Shown piece after piece: positions 6,657-17,431 of a stretch of DNA of 64,000 nt. This DNA is from Planktothrix rubescens CCAP 1459/22. GTDB taxonomy: Bacteria; Cyanobacteriota; Cyanobacteriia; Cyanobacteriales; Microcoleaceae. The DNA lies in assembly GCA_904830895.1 (NCBI GenBank), contig LR882958.1, forward strand, positions 2,164,001 to 2,228,000, read 5' to 3'. Made by a program: the position numbers and the translations under genes. Each line of letters opens with the position of its first letter. Within the stretch, counting starts at the first letter, position 1. Under the pieces are notes generated by a model, which worked only from the letters and a program-made list of their open reading frames with translations, was not told where the DNA came from and did no database searches.

Positions 6657-8036
6657 ATGGAGATTCAAGAAGCCTTGCAGTGGACGAATGACCTGATTTT
6701 TGCCAAGACAGGACAACATCTGGACTCACTGCAACGGGCTATTTTGGAGGGTGCATGGGAATGTAAACGATATAAGGATATTGCCTCGGAATACCACTGT
6801 AGTCAGGATCACGTCAGAAAGTCGGCATCGGAATTGTGGCAACTCCTCTCAGATCTGTTGGGAGAGGATGTAAAAAAAAAGAATGTTCGGTCTCTTGTTG
6901 AAAATGGAATATTCTATTACTTTAATACGGGAGTGCAAATTGGTAATCACATAAATGTCTGTAGCGACTTATATAATAATCCCAAAACCACAAAAAAACG
7001 ATCACACTCCTCCACCAGCAAAGAGTCTCAACCTCGCCACGACCTCAGCGAAGCCCCAGAATACGATAATCGCCTCTACGATCGCACCAACGAACTCGCT
7101 ACCCTGAAACAATGGATACTCACAGAAAATAGCCGTATCGTTACCATTGCCGGATTATCGGGTATAGGTAAAACTACCCTAGCGAGACAACTGGTAGAAC
7201 AAATCGGAGATAATTTTGATTATATCCTGTGGCGAACTCATCGCAAATTCCCGACCCTCAACGCCCTTCAAACCAACCTGATCGAGTTTTTCTCCCCAAC
7301 TTCACCCACCGAAAATCCCTCAATTATCAACTATTTACATTCCCGCCATTCCATCCTAGACGATTTGCGATCGCACCGTTGCTTAATCATCCTCGACGAC
7401 TTCCAAGACACCTTAACCCCTGGTCAATTCGTCGGAAACTACCTGTCAGAATATGAAAACTATGGTAAACTGTTAACCGAAATTGGCAGATCTCCCCATA
7501 ATAGTTGTCTCCTCCTCCTCAGTTGGGAACAACCCATCGAAATCGCCAACTTAGAAACCGAAAACCGCTACTGTAAAACCCTACAACTCCAAGGTTTAGG
7601 TGAATCAGCTACCCAACTTCTAGCTGACAGAAAACTCACAGATCAACACAAATGGCCAGAACTAATCCAACTTTACGGTGGTAACCCCCTCTGGTTAAAT
7701 ATTATTGCTTCTACGATAAAAGATTTATTTAATGACAGTGTTGAGCAATTTTTATCCTATAAAACCCTATTTTTAGGGGATTTAGAACCTCTGATTAAAC
7801 AACATTATCAACGGTTATCCGAATCTGAACAACTTCTGATGTTGTGGTTAGCTAACCAAGATAAAACGGTAGATATTTTGAGTAAACCGACAGAATTTTC
7901 ATCTGATAACGATTTTTTAAGGGCGATACAATCTTTGAAAAAACGGGGTTTAATTCAACAAGCGAGGAATAATAAAGAATCTTACTGGAGTCTTGAACCT
8001 GTGATTAAAGAATATATGAAAAATCAATCTCGGTAA
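6657..8036 (+). CDS. STAND NTPase with VMAP-type HTH and NB-ARC domains
   Basis: The 459-aa protein has an N-terminal helix-turn-helix-like region of the VMAP type (residues 1-85; LDSLQRAILEGAWECKRYKDIA), a linker, and an NB-ARC ATPase. Walker A is GLSGIGKTTLA (166-176) and Walker B is CLIILDDFQD (242-251). Winged-helix and helical portions follow. Proteins of this class usually carry WD40, TPR or other sensor repeats after the NB-ARC. This one ends at YMKNQSR about 80 residues past GGNPLWL, so the sensor is missing or supplied by another protein. STAND proteins act as ligand-triggered oligomerising switches, often in defence or signalling. The ATG at 6657 gives a complete VMAP domain. A phased decamer repeat lies just upstream. 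Confidence 0.85.
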   Translation: MEIQEALQWTNDLIFAKTGQHLDSLQRAILEGAWECKRYKDIASEYHCSQDHVRKSASELWQLLSDLLGEDVKKKNVRSLVENGIFYYFNTGVQIGNHINVCSDLYNNPKTTKKRSHSSTSKESQPRHDLSEAPEYDNRLYDRTNELATLKQWILTENSRIVTIAGLSGIGKTTLARQLVEQIGDNFDYILWRTHRKFPTLNALQTNLIEFFSPTSPTENPSIINYLHSRHSILDDLRSHRCLIILDDFQDTLTPGQFVGNYLSEYENYGKLLTEIGRSPHNSCLLLLSWEQPIEIANLETENRYCKTLQLQGLGESATQLLADRKLTDQHKWPELIQLYGGNPLWLNIIASTIKDLFNDSVEQFLSYKTLFLGDLEPLIKQHYQRLSESEQLLMLWLANQDKTVDILSKPTEFSSDNDFLRAIQSLKKRGLIQQARNNKESYWSLEPVIKEYMKNQSR

Positions 8037-8057
8037 CTGCTCTGGCGACGGATATAA

Positions 8058-9521
8058 CTAAGAATTAACTAAAATTATTCCTTGACGGGGAGGAAGATAG
8101 ACCTCTAATTCTGTTGTGCCATTTTCTTGTTTCCATCTGAACTTACATTCTCCATAAATTAACTGATTAGGACGATTTTTTAACTCAGTAACCATTAAGT
8201 TGATTTCGGCTGCTTCTGTTCCCGAATTGACCACAATAATTAATTCTTGATGGTCTAAACATCGAGCAAATCCATAAACCATCTCCTGAGCATATAATAT
8301 ATTGTAAGAACCTGTTCTTAAAGCCGGATATTGGTGACGAATAGCAATCAATTTTTTGTGATATTCTAAAATATCTTGATGCCAAGAATCTTGCATCGGA
8401 AAACTGCGGCGAGAATCGGGGTCAAGGTGTCCTTCCAACCCCACTTCATCCCCATAATAAATACTGGGCGCACCCGGAAAAGTAAATAACAATAAGGTTG
8501 CTAACTCAACACTTGCTTTATCTCCTCCCGCTACACTAATTAATCTGGCGGTATCATGACTATCGAGTAAATTCAATTGTGTTAGTTGAATTTCCCAAGG
8601 ATATAACGCTAATAAATCTTGTATTTTTTGACCATATTCTTTAGCAAATATAGCCGGATAGGGAAAATAAGATGGGCTTTCAACCAATTCCATTTGAACG
8701 CGATCGCCTGCAATAAACGCAATAGTCGGAGCCGTAAATAAATAATTCATCACCCCATCAAATTGCTTTCCATCTAACCATTCTCTGGAATCTCCCCACA
8801 CTTCTCCGACAATATAAGCCTCTGGATTAACCGCCTTAACTCTATCTCGAAATTCCTGCCAAAAACCCGGAGTTTTCACTTCAAAAGGCACATCTAAACG
8901 CCAACCATCAATGCCAAAATCAATCCAATATTCAGCAATTTCCATGATATATTCCCTCACTTGAGGGTTGTCATGATTAAATTGAGGTAAAGCCCGATTT
9001 CCAACCCAACCAACATAATTAGCGGGTTTACTACCATCATAGGCTGATAACGGCCAATCTTCAATTTTAAACCAATCTAACCAAGGAGAATGGGGGCCGT
9101 TTTCTAAAATATCATGGAACTGGAAAAAGCCCCGACTAGCATGGTTAAAGACTCCATCTAATACTATTTTAATCTGGCGTTGATGGGCTGCATCTAATAA
9201 CTCTTGAAAGGCTGTATTTCCTCCGAGTATGGGGTCAATTTGGTAATAATCATGGGTATGGTAACGATGATTACAAGCCGACTGAAAAATAGGAGTAAAA
9301 TAAATCGCATTAATCCCTAAATCCTGTAAATAATCTAATTGTTCAATCACGCCCCATAAATTGCCTCCTTTATATCCCTGTAAACTCGGTGGTAAATCCC
9401 ATTGTTCCCAGCGATCGGATTTTAACAATTTTTTGCGCGGAATAGCTGCTTGAGCAAAGCGATCTGGAAAAATTTGATAAAATACCGCGTGTTTAACCCA
9501 ATCTGGAGTTTGTATTTGCAT
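8058..9521 (-). CDS. GH13 alpha-amylase-family glycosidase (neopullulanase/cyclomaltodextrinase-like)
   Basis: A compact GH13 enzyme of about 487 aa acting on alpha-1,4-glucans. The four conserved regions are visible: DGVFNH (region I), GWRLDVPFE with the catalytic Asp (II), IVGEVWG with the acid/base Glu (III) and LLDSHD with the transition-state Asp (IV). The opening HAVFYQIFPDRFA and SIYYGDEVGLEG are typical of the neopullulanase/maltogenic subgroup. It lacks the N-terminal starch-binding domain of many relatives. No signal peptide, so cytoplasmic and likely involved in glycogen or maltodextrin turnover. An in-frame ATG 18 bases further out (9539) is an alternative start, and neither has a clear SD sequence. 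Confidence 0.88.
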   Translation of the reverse strand: MQIQTPDWVKHAVFYQIFPDRFAQAAIPRKKLLKSDRWEQWDLPPSLQGYKGGNLWGVIEQLDYLQDLGINAIYFTPIFQSACNHRYHTHDYYQIDPILGGNTAFQELLDAAHQRQIKIVLDGVFNHASRGFFQFHDILENGPHSPWLDWFKIEDWPLSAYDGSKPANYVGWVGNRALPQFNHDNPQVREYIMEIAEYWIDFGIDGWRLDVPFEVKTPGFWQEFRDRVKAVNPEAYIVGEVWGDSREWLDGKQFDGVMNYLFTAPTIAFIAGDRVQMELVESPSYFPYPAIFAKEYGQKIQDLLALYPWEIQLTQLNLLDSHDTARLISVAGGDKASVELATLLLFTFPGAPSIYYGDEVGLEGHLDPDSRRSFPMQDSWHQDILEYHKKLIAIRHQYPALRTGSYNILYAQEMVYGFARCLDHQELIIVVNSGTEAAEINLMVTELKNRPNQLIYGECKFRWKQENGTTELEVYLPPRQGIILVNS

Positions 9522-9762
9522 AGATAAATTTAACCACATATCATAAGTATAAATGCTAAAATTAAGCGGAATTTTACAAAGTTATCCGATTTAGCTGAAC
9601 TGCACTGAGCTTAGAAATTAGCTCTTTAATTTTAGGCGATCGCTAACCTCTCCAGCAAGTCAATCACTCTAATTCAGATATTAAAGTTTTATTAAGCAGA
9701 CCTGAATATCTTATTTACCGATGATAAATTAGAAACAACTTATTGGATTTACACCCAGAGGA

Positions 9763-11742
9763 ATGAATGACCCCAATAGTAACGTGCCACCCATTGTTTA
9801 CGCAGAAGCCTCAGTTAATTCACAAGGAGGGGTTTCCCTATTCCGATCTTCAGAACTAATTACCAGCGAGAATATTACTCAATTTTATTCTCGTCCTCAA
9901 CAGGTCAATTTAGCAATTCAACGTCTAAAAGCTGAAGGGTTTGAAGTTTTAGAAACGGGACGAGTCACTCTTAGTATTGCAGGTTCTGCTGATTTGTATG
10001 AGCGTGTTTTCAACACGCAAATTATTGCTAAAGACAAAACGGTTATAAAAGGAGGAGGATTAGAAAGTATAGGCACATTTTTAGATACTCCTGATACTGA
10101 TATTATCGGTTTTGTTGATACATCTTCAAGTCCTTTATCTGATTTAATTGAAGGAATTGCTTTAAGTGAACCCGTTTATTATACCGATGTTGGCCGACCT
10201 TCAGAATCTCCTCCAAATCCGTCCTATTGGCATTTAATTCCCCAGGATATTGCCCAGGAATTGAATGCAGTTACGGCTCATCAACAAGGAATTAAAGGTC
10301 AAGGCATTAACGTTGTCATGGTCGATTCAGGATGGTATAGTCATCCTTTTTTTGCCCGGAACAGATATCGGGGTAAAGTTATTTTAGCGGCCGGATGTAT
10401 TAATCCCGAAGTTGATGAAAATGGACATGGAACCGGAGAATCTGCTAATCTATTTTCTGTGGCTCCTGAAATCAATTTTACGATGGTAAAAGGGAACTTC
10501 AAAAATTCCATTGCTGCCTTTAAAAAAGCGGTTTCCCTGCGTCCTGATATTGTTTCTTGTAGTTGGGGAAGTAGCAAACAATATGCCCCTTTATCGGCCT
10601 ATGATATTGCTTTAACTGCTAATATTGCCGATGCAGTTTATCAAGGAATTATTGTTGTTTTTTCCGCCGGAAATGGGCATTGGGGATTTCCCTCTCAACA
10701 CCCGGATGTGATTGCGGCTGGAGGCGTTTATTTGGATTCTGATGGCAAATTAGAAGCGAGTAATTATGCTAGTGGTTTTAGCAGTAACATCTATTCTGGA
10801 CGCATTGTTCCTGATATTTGTGGGTTAGTTGGAAAGAAACCTAGAGCCGCTTATATTATCTTACCTGTTCCCCCTGGAAGCACGTTAGATGCCGTTTTTG
10901 GTTTACCCGGAGTTAAACATCCTGATGCGGATGAAACCCTTTCAGAAGATGGCTGGGCTGCCTTTAGTGGAACATCCGCCGCAGCGCCCCAACTAGCGGG
11001 AATTTGCGCTTTGATGAAGCAAGTTAATCCCCAATTATCCTCCCAACAAGCAAAAGAAATTTTGCAACAAACCGCCATTGATGTAATTGCAGGAAATAGC
11101 AATTCTGCAACCGGAGGACATTCGGCTAAACCCGGATTTGATTGGGCAACGGGAAGAGGTTTAGTCAATGGGTTTGAGGCGGTAAAAACAGCCCAACGTT
11201 TAGCCAAAAATTCCCACTCACCTAAACAACAACCAAACCAGCAACCCAATTTTTTATCTCAAAAAACACCCATTAATTTAACAGAGGTTACTATGGATTC
11301 TAAACTCAGAAAGCACTATGAGAAAATTTTGTGTGCATTAGATGAAGCCCTGCAAAACGTAGATGACGAGATTAAGAATGAGTATGAGTTAGTCATTACT
11401 CCTGCTAATTTTGTCCCGCGATCTCCCATTTCAAAAGCAGCTTATCAGTTGATGACCAAACTAAATGATGAAAACACTGCTCTCAAAGCTAAAGTTTTTG
11501 CTGCACAAGGATTATTAAAACTAGGTCGTTATCAAGAAGAAGCTATTAAAGTGCTTACAGACCTAATTACTGATGAATCAAAGATACCAGCTATCGAGAA
11601 TATTAAAGACCGATCAGAGTTGTTAGCTAATGCTATGGAAGCGTTAGGAGAAGCAAGTTCACACGCGCAGAATAATAGTAATTCATTAGATGATGATCCA
11701 ATGACGACCCCGTGCTGCGCGCCAGGCACGTCCTGCAAGTAA
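9763..11742 (+). CDS. S8 subtilisin-like protease with kumamolisin-like prodomain and Cys-rich C-terminal tail
   Basis: A 659-aa protease. The catalytic triad is Asp188 (VVMVDSGWY), His222 (NGHGTGES) and Ser405 (FSGTSAAAPQ), with the oxyanion Asn304 in SAGNGHW, so it is a subtilase and should be active. Residues about 45-90 (LAIQRLKAEGFEVLETGR through YERVFNTQI) resemble the pro-kumamolisin activation domain of S53 peptidases. After the catalytic domain, residues about 505-640 form a helical, HEAT-like segment. The extreme C-terminus reads MTTPCCAPGTSCK, three cysteines in an otherwise Cys-poor protein. There is no signal peptide, so activity may be intracellular. It ends 8 bases from the convergent NACHT gene, whose ectodomain also has HEAT-like repeats. 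A functional link is inference only. Confidence 0.88.
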   Translation: MNDPNSNVPPIVYAEASVNSQGGVSLFRSSELITSENITQFYSRPQQVNLAIQRLKAEGFEVLETGRVTLSIAGSADLYERVFNTQIIAKDKTVIKGGGLESIGTFLDTPDTDIIGFVDTSSSPLSDLIEGIALSEPVYYTDVGRPSESPPNPSYWHLIPQDIAQELNAVTAHQQGIKGQGINVVMVDSGWYSHPFFARNRYRGKVILAAGCINPEVDENGHGTGESANLFSVAPEINFTMVKGNFKNSIAAFKKAVSLRPDIVSCSWGSSKQYAPLSAYDIALTANIADAVYQGIIVVFSAGNGHWGFPSQHPDVIAAGGVYLDSDGKLEASNYASGFSSNIYSGRIVPDICGLVGKKPRAAYIILPVPPGSTLDAVFGLPGVKHPDADETLSEDGWAAFSGTSAAAPQLAGICALMKQVNPQLSSQQAKEILQQTAIDVIAGNSNSATGGHSAKPGFDWATGRGLVNGFEAVKTAQRLAKNSHSPKQQPNQQPNFLSQKTPINLTEVTMDSKLRKHYEKILCALDEALQNVDDEIKNEYELVITPANFVPRSPISKAAYQLMTKLNDENTALKAKVFAAQGLLKLGRYQEEAIKVLTDLITDESKIPAIENIKDRSELLANAMEALGEASSHAQNNSNSLDDDPMTTPCCAPGTSCK

Positions 11743-11750
11743 GAATAGTC

Positions 11751-14381
11751 CTAAATCCCAATAGAATTGGTAGTGTTAGAATCGCAATCGGCAATTTTTT
11801 GAGAGAGTTCTTCTAATATCATTCTAGGTACTATATCCTTTTTCTTTTGGCAGCAATCCTGCACAGCTTGCAAGAATCCTTTAATACTTTCTGGCGCACC
11901 GGGTTGAGCATCCGCTTGTGCCAGAAATTCAGTCCATAATTTTTCATTATCCTTATAAAGATCGACTAAATACAAACCTGCTAAGAATTCTGCTAATGGG
12001 TCAAGAGAAAAACGAATTTGATCTTCACTAGGTTTGACGGTTTCAACAATATGGAGAGAGTTTTCTAAATACTTCAGGTGAGTTTTTGCTTGCTCCTCGC
12101 TCCAGTGTTCACCTAATACTTTTAATAGGGTATCAAGTGGAATAGTAGTGGATCGATAAGTCTGTTTTAGACATTGCCATGCTATGACTTTAGCAACCTG
12201 ATGAACAGTCAGATTGTCTAAATGATTTTCTAGTCCCTTTTCAATCAGTTGACAATTAATTTGATTTAAGTAAGATAACATCAAATCAGGAATATTATCA
12301 GGTAAATTTTTAGTGGTCTGATTAGATTCATTCGCAATCAATTGATCCGCATAGAGTTTAGCTAATAATACGGTAATATCTCGTTCACCGACAAGCTGAG
12401 AAAGTTGGATACAAGCTTGAAAAAGTTCTTGATCTGTTTTGAATAAATTTTGTTTTCCTTTCTTGTTGACATAAGCTTGTAAAAATTCTGCCAGTTTACT
12501 ACTCTGAACCCGCATCATTTGAATAATCGTTTTATTCACACCGCCTAAAGATTCATCATTTCGTGAGGTGAGAATCAAAGCATTTGCTACAAAACTGGGT
12601 AATTCGGGTTTAATTTTGTTACGAGTTGCTGGACGCATTTCTGAATAACCATCAACAATCACTAGCAGTCGTCTTTCCCTCAATAAATGTTCTAGTAATT
12701 CTTCAGAAATTGGTTTGACTGCCTCAATTAAATCTCTCAGTTGTCCATGAATCGCTTCCATTAAAACCTGTTGTTGATTCCCTGTTTCATCACTGAGTTC
12801 TTGATCAATGAAAATCGGTAACATTCGATGGTTGGGACAAAGACGTTGCTCAGGATCATCTGCCATTGCCCACTTTGCTAACTGACAAGCTAAAGTTGTT
12901 TTTCCTGAACCGCCTTCTCCCCAAATCAGTAAAGTTTCTCTCGATTCACTAAACTTATATTGTAAATCTTTCGGGGTCAATTCAGGAATTGAATCACCAT
13001 TCAAAATTACAGGAATCGTAGGGACATAAATGTTTCTCTGTTTAACCGTCTGCTTATTCTCAAACTGACGGCGTGCTGTTTCCAGATTCGTTTTCACCCA
13101 ATCATCAAGTACCCTGGGATGATATTGTAAGTCAAACAATAATATTCTTAATGTGGCGGTTTTAAAATTGAACCCGATAAATTCTAAGGATAAATCAGTT
13201 TTTTGTAAAAAACTGTTCAGCAATAATAGAGATAATGGTTTGACACGAAGTAATAAAAAAAGCAGAAAAAGCCAAAAGCTGAATAAAAATATTGGGATGG
13301 ACAGTTTTTTATTTTCAGTCAGCCAGATCCAGATAGAATTTGCAGGCTTTGGAAGCAAGTTAATAGTCTCAATCGCATTCTTCAAAGAATTTTCAATAAC
13401 AAATAATTGATTATTTTTTAATTCTGGATTATTTTGTTTAAGGGTTTCTTGTGCTAAATTAAGACCTGCAAGCCATTTTTTTTTCTGATCTTCTTGGTTA
13501 GCAATTGTATAAGCTTTTTGTGACAACTCATCAGCTATAACTTGTATGGAGTCAAGCGCATATTCTTTTTGAGTCATAGGAGTTTCTGCTTGTAGAAACT
13601 CTGTTAAAACTTCCATTGATAATTTAACATCCTGACCACTGAATCCAAGAGCTTGTGCCACCCCTATTCGAGTTTTCCAATTTTCATCTTTATTTTGGGT
13701 AATTTTTTTAAATTTTGAAACTAAATCTGAAGAATTATCTATTTTTAAAGATTCTGAAAGGAACTCAGAAGCTTGTACATAAACTTCACGTTTATCATCA
13801 GGCAGAATACCAACGATTCGGAATATTTTTTGATTATCTAAAGTTAATTTTTTACTGGCAATTTCACGATTCAAATAATATAAAGACCATTCTCTGAATG
13901 ATACTCCGTTTTTAGAATCTTCTAGTTGAGTAATTAATTTATTTATATTTTCTTCATCTTTTTTTGTTGATTTTAATAAATTCTCAGTTCCTGCAATTCT
14001 AATTCTTGTATTTTCATTCTTATCTTCTATAATTTTCATAAACTGATCGACAGCTTTCTCAGATTCATGATCGACTTCTCCTAACGCTTGTAAAATAGCT
14101 ATTCTAGCTTCGATAGAATTCTTAGTATTATTAAACTCTTGAATTAATAAATCTACGATATCCTTATTTTCTTTTAGTTTATCAATGGCTGTTTGATCAT
14201 TACCTTCATTATCATCCATCAACATTTCAATCGGCTCTTTAATTTTGGTATTAACCTCAACAGCATCCTGCTGAACATTCTGTTGCGCCAACCCTGCACT
14301 CGACAACAATAAAGGTAAAGAAACCCCGACCACAGCCACTTTAATCGCCTGAGAAACCTTATGCCAATATAGGTGCATCAT
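11751..14381 (-). CDS. Membrane-spanning HEAT-repeat/NACHT STAND NTPase
   Basis: An 876-aa protein with receptor-like order. It has a signal-like N-terminus (VAVVGVSLPLLLSSAGLAQQ), then about 300 residues of alpha-helical HEAT-like repeats (EARIAILQALGEV, RIRIAGTENLL, KTRIGVAQALGF) and a transmembrane helix near residues 360-380 (SIPIFLFSFWLFLLFLLL). The NACHT ATPase follows, with Walker A GEGGSGKTTLA (about 488-498) and Walker B LLVIVDGYSEM (about 572). A helical C-terminus completes it. This predicts HEAT repeats outside the cytoplasmic membrane and the NTPase inside. The start at 14381 is preferred over a TTG 21 bases upstream because AGAGGA lies 6 bases before it. It is tail-to-tail with the subtilase at 9763 and divergent from glgC. 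Ligand and output are unknown. Confidence 0.85.
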   Translation of the reverse strand: MMHLYWHKVSQAIKVAVVGVSLPLLLSSAGLAQQNVQQDAVEVNTKIKEPIEMLMDDNEGNDQTAIDKLKENKDIVDLLIQEFNNTKNSIEARIAILQALGEVDHESEKAVDQFMKIIEDKNENTRIRIAGTENLLKSTKKDEENINKLITQLEDSKNGVSFREWSLYYLNREIASKKLTLDNQKIFRIVGILPDDKREVYVQASEFLSESLKIDNSSDLVSKFKKITQNKDENWKTRIGVAQALGFSGQDVKLSMEVLTEFLQAETPMTQKEYALDSIQVIADELSQKAYTIANQEDQKKKWLAGLNLAQETLKQNNPELKNNQLFVIENSLKNAIETINLLPKPANSIWIWLTENKKLSIPIFLFSFWLFLLFLLLRVKPLSLLLLNSFLQKTDLSLEFIGFNFKTATLRILLFDLQYHPRVLDDWVKTNLETARRQFENKQTVKQRNIYVPTIPVILNGDSIPELTPKDLQYKFSESRETLLIWGEGGSGKTTLACQLAKWAMADDPEQRLCPNHRMLPIFIDQELSDETGNQQQVLMEAIHGQLRDLIEAVKPISEELLEHLLRERRLLVIVDGYSEMRPATRNKIKPELPSFVANALILTSRNDESLGGVNKTIIQMMRVQSSKLAEFLQAYVNKKGKQNLFKTDQELFQACIQLSQLVGERDITVLLAKLYADQLIANESNQTTKNLPDNIPDLMLSYLNQINCQLIEKGLENHLDNLTVHQVAKVIAWQCLKQTYRSTTIPLDTLLKVLGEHWSEEQAKTHLKYLENSLHIVETVKPSEDQIRFSLDPLAEFLAGLYLVDLYKDNEKLWTEFLAQADAQPGAPESIKGFLQAVQDCCQKKKDIVPRMILEELSQKIADCDSNTTNSIGI

Positions 14382-14681
14382 AAATCCTCTATCTTTAATC
14401 AAAATTGATCGTGTTTATTCTCGTATAACCTGAAATTAACCAAACAATCCCCGATAAATCCGGTAAAAAAATATAAAGAATTATCAACTTCTAAACAGCT
14501 AGAAAATTTTCAACCCTTAAAATTCAATAACTGTTTAACAATTCTTTGGCCTTTTCCGTTCCTCCTAACCCCACCCTAACCCAAACTTAATGTCGGTTTT
14601 GCCTCTCCCCCCTTGTCAATAGTACCGTACAGTCGGACACTGGACTTGGGAAGACTATTGGCAGTTGAGAGGTAATTTTTT
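14382..14681. other. Divergent intergenic region between NACHT gene and glgC
   Basis: 300 bases without a gene. It must hold promoters in both directions. I see an AT-rich half on the NACHT side and a C-rich run before glgC, but no convincing -35/-10 pair or palindromic operator. Confidence 0.4.
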
Positions 14682-15971
14682 GTGAAACGAGTTTTAGCAA
14701 TCATTCTCGGTGGCGGTGCGGGAAGCCGCCTGTATCCTTTAACCAAAATGCGGGCCAAACCTGCGGTTCCCATCGCCGGGAAATATCGGTTAATCGACAT
14801 CCCCATTAGTAACTGTATTAACTCAGAAATTCTCAAAATCTACGTTTTAACCCAGTTTAACTCAGCATCCTTAAACCGCCATATTGCCAGGGCGTACAAC
14901 TTCGCTGGTTTTGATGATAGCTTTACCGAAGTCTTAGCCGCCCAACAAACCACCCAAAACCCCAATTGGTTTCAGGGTACAGCAGATGCGGTGCGTCAGT
15001 ATTTGTGGCTGCTGAAGGAATGGGACGTTGACCAATTTCTGATTTTATCCGGTGACCATCTCTACCGCATGGACTATCGAGAATTTGTCCAACGTCATTT
15101 AGACACCAAAGCGGATATTACCCTTTCGGTATTGCCCATTGACGAAAAACGGGCTTCGGATTTTGGCTTAATGAAACTTGATGACTCTGGACGGGTGGTG
15201 AGTTTTAGCGAAAAACCCAAAGGGGACGCCCTCAAAGAAATGCAGGTGGATACCTCGGCGTTAGGTTTATCTCCCGAACAGGCTAAAGAAAATCCTTATA
15301 TTGCTTCTATGGGGATTTATGTCTTTAACAAAGACACCTTGATTAAGCTATTAGATGAAAATCCCCAGGAAACTGATTTCGGGAAAGAAGTAATTCCCAA
15401 CGCATCGGCCAATTTAAACGTTCAAGCCTTTTTATTTAAAGACTATTGGGAAGATATTGGAACCATCGAAGCGTTTTATCATGCCAATCTGGGTTTAACA
15501 CAACAACCCCACCCCAACTTCAGTTTCTACGACGAAGAATCTCCGATTTATACCCGTTCTCGTCACTTACCCCCTACGAAAATCCTAGATTGTCGGATTA
15601 CGGAGTCTATTATTGCTGAAGGTTGTATCCTGAAAGAATGTCGGATTGATCATTCTGTTTTGGGGTTACGTTCCCGGGTGGAAGCTGGATGCGTGATTGA
15701 AGATACCCTACTCATGGGTTCCGACTTTTATCAAGCATTCTCAGAACGTTCTTCGGGTTTACGAGAAGGTGAAGTTTCACTGGGTATTGGTTCCAATACC
15801 GTAATTCGTAAGGCTATTGTTGATAAAAATGCTCGCATTGGTCGCAATGTCCAAATTATCAATAAAGAGGATATCCAAGAAGCGGAAAGGGAAGATTTAG
15901 GATTTTATATCCGCAGTGGTATTGTTGTGATCCTGAAAAATGCGGTAATTTCCGATTATACCGTTATTTAA
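14682..15971 (+). CDS. glgC: Glucose-1-phosphate adenylyltransferase (ADP-glucose pyrophosphorylase)
   Basis: Catalyses ATP + glucose-1-phosphate to ADP-glucose + PPi, the committed step of glycogen synthesis, allosterically activated by 3-PGA in cyanobacteria. The 429-aa length fits the family. The nucleotide-binding signature [21 protein letters not shown] is N-terminal, followed by [11 protein letters not shown], the [11 protein letters not shown] motif and FSEKPKG. SMGIYVF and DYWEDIGTI come next, then the C-terminal left-handed beta-helix that binds regulators ([11 protein letters not shown]). The start is GTG at 14682, giving [14 protein letters not shown] as in other cyanobacterial GlgC. 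A strong terminator follows the stop. Confidence 0.96.
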   Translation: MKRVLAIILGGGAGSRLYPLTKMRAKPAVPIAGKYRLIDIPISNCINSEILKIYVLTQFNSASLNRHIARAYNFAGFDDSFTEVLAAQQTTQNPNWFQGTADAVRQYLWLLKEWDVDQFLILSGDHLYRMDYREFVQRHLDTKADITLSVLPIDEKRASDFGLMKLDDSGRVVSFSEKPKGDALKEMQVDTSALGLSPEQAKENPYIASMGIYVFNKDTLIKLLDENPQETDFGKEVIPNASANLNVQAFLFKDYWEDIGTIEAFYHANLGLTQQPHPNFSFYDEESPIYTRSRHLPPTKILDCRITESIIAEGCILKECRIDHSVLGLRSRVEAGCVIEDTLLMGSDFYQAFSERSSGLREGEVSLGIGSNTVIRKAIVDKNARIGRNVQIINKEDIQEAEREDLGFYIRSGIVVILKNAVISDYTVI

Positions 15972-16010
15972 TCTGGGTCTGACACCAAAACCCAATCTAT
16001 TTATTTATAG

Positions 16011-16036
16011 GACTTCCTACTCCCAGGAAGTCTTTT
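16011..16036 (+). terminator. Rho-independent terminator of glgC
   Basis: GACTTCCT (16011-16018) and AGGAAGTC (16025-16032) form a perfect 8-bp stem with a 6-base loop, followed by TTTTATT. Confidence 0.9.
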
Positions 16037-16053
16037 ATTGTATAGCACAGCAG

Positions 16054-16109
16054 ATTACCTATTACCTATTACCCATTACCCATTACCCATTACCCATTCC
16101 CTGTTCCCT
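16054..16109. repeat. Heptameric STRR: eight ATTACCC-like units
   Basis: Two ATTACCT, four ATTACCC, then ATTCCCT and GTTCCCT follow in perfect 7-base register. Short tandemly repeated heptamers of this kind are characteristic of filamentous cyanobacteria. It sits between the glgC terminator and the CNNM gene. Confidence 0.92.
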
Positions 16110-16119
16110 GCTATATTAA

Positions 16120-17334
<1,215 letters not shown>

Positions 17335-17384
17335 GGTTATCAGCCCCCTTTACCCTAGACTAAAAAAGTTTTTTGCCAAAACCA

Positions 17385-17415
17385 TTGACATTTTCTGAGA
17401 TCGTGCTACTATATA
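17385..17415 (+). promoter_or_regulatory. Likely promoter of tRNA-Tyr
   Basis: A perfect -35 TTGACA (17385-17390) is followed 16 bases later by TACTAT (17407-17412), overlapping TATATA (17410-17415). tRNA-Tyr starts 16 bases after. Confidence 0.6.
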
Positions 17416-17431
17416 AAATTGTTGAATAAAT

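Noticed and set aside
11532-11738. Minus-strand ORF overlapping the subtilase tail
   Set aside because: Antisense to the HEAT-like tail; no RBS or similarity.
11704-11739. Subtilase C-terminal tail as a RiPP core peptide
   Set aside because: No modification enzyme, transporter or typical leader is adjacent; kept only as a low-level observation.
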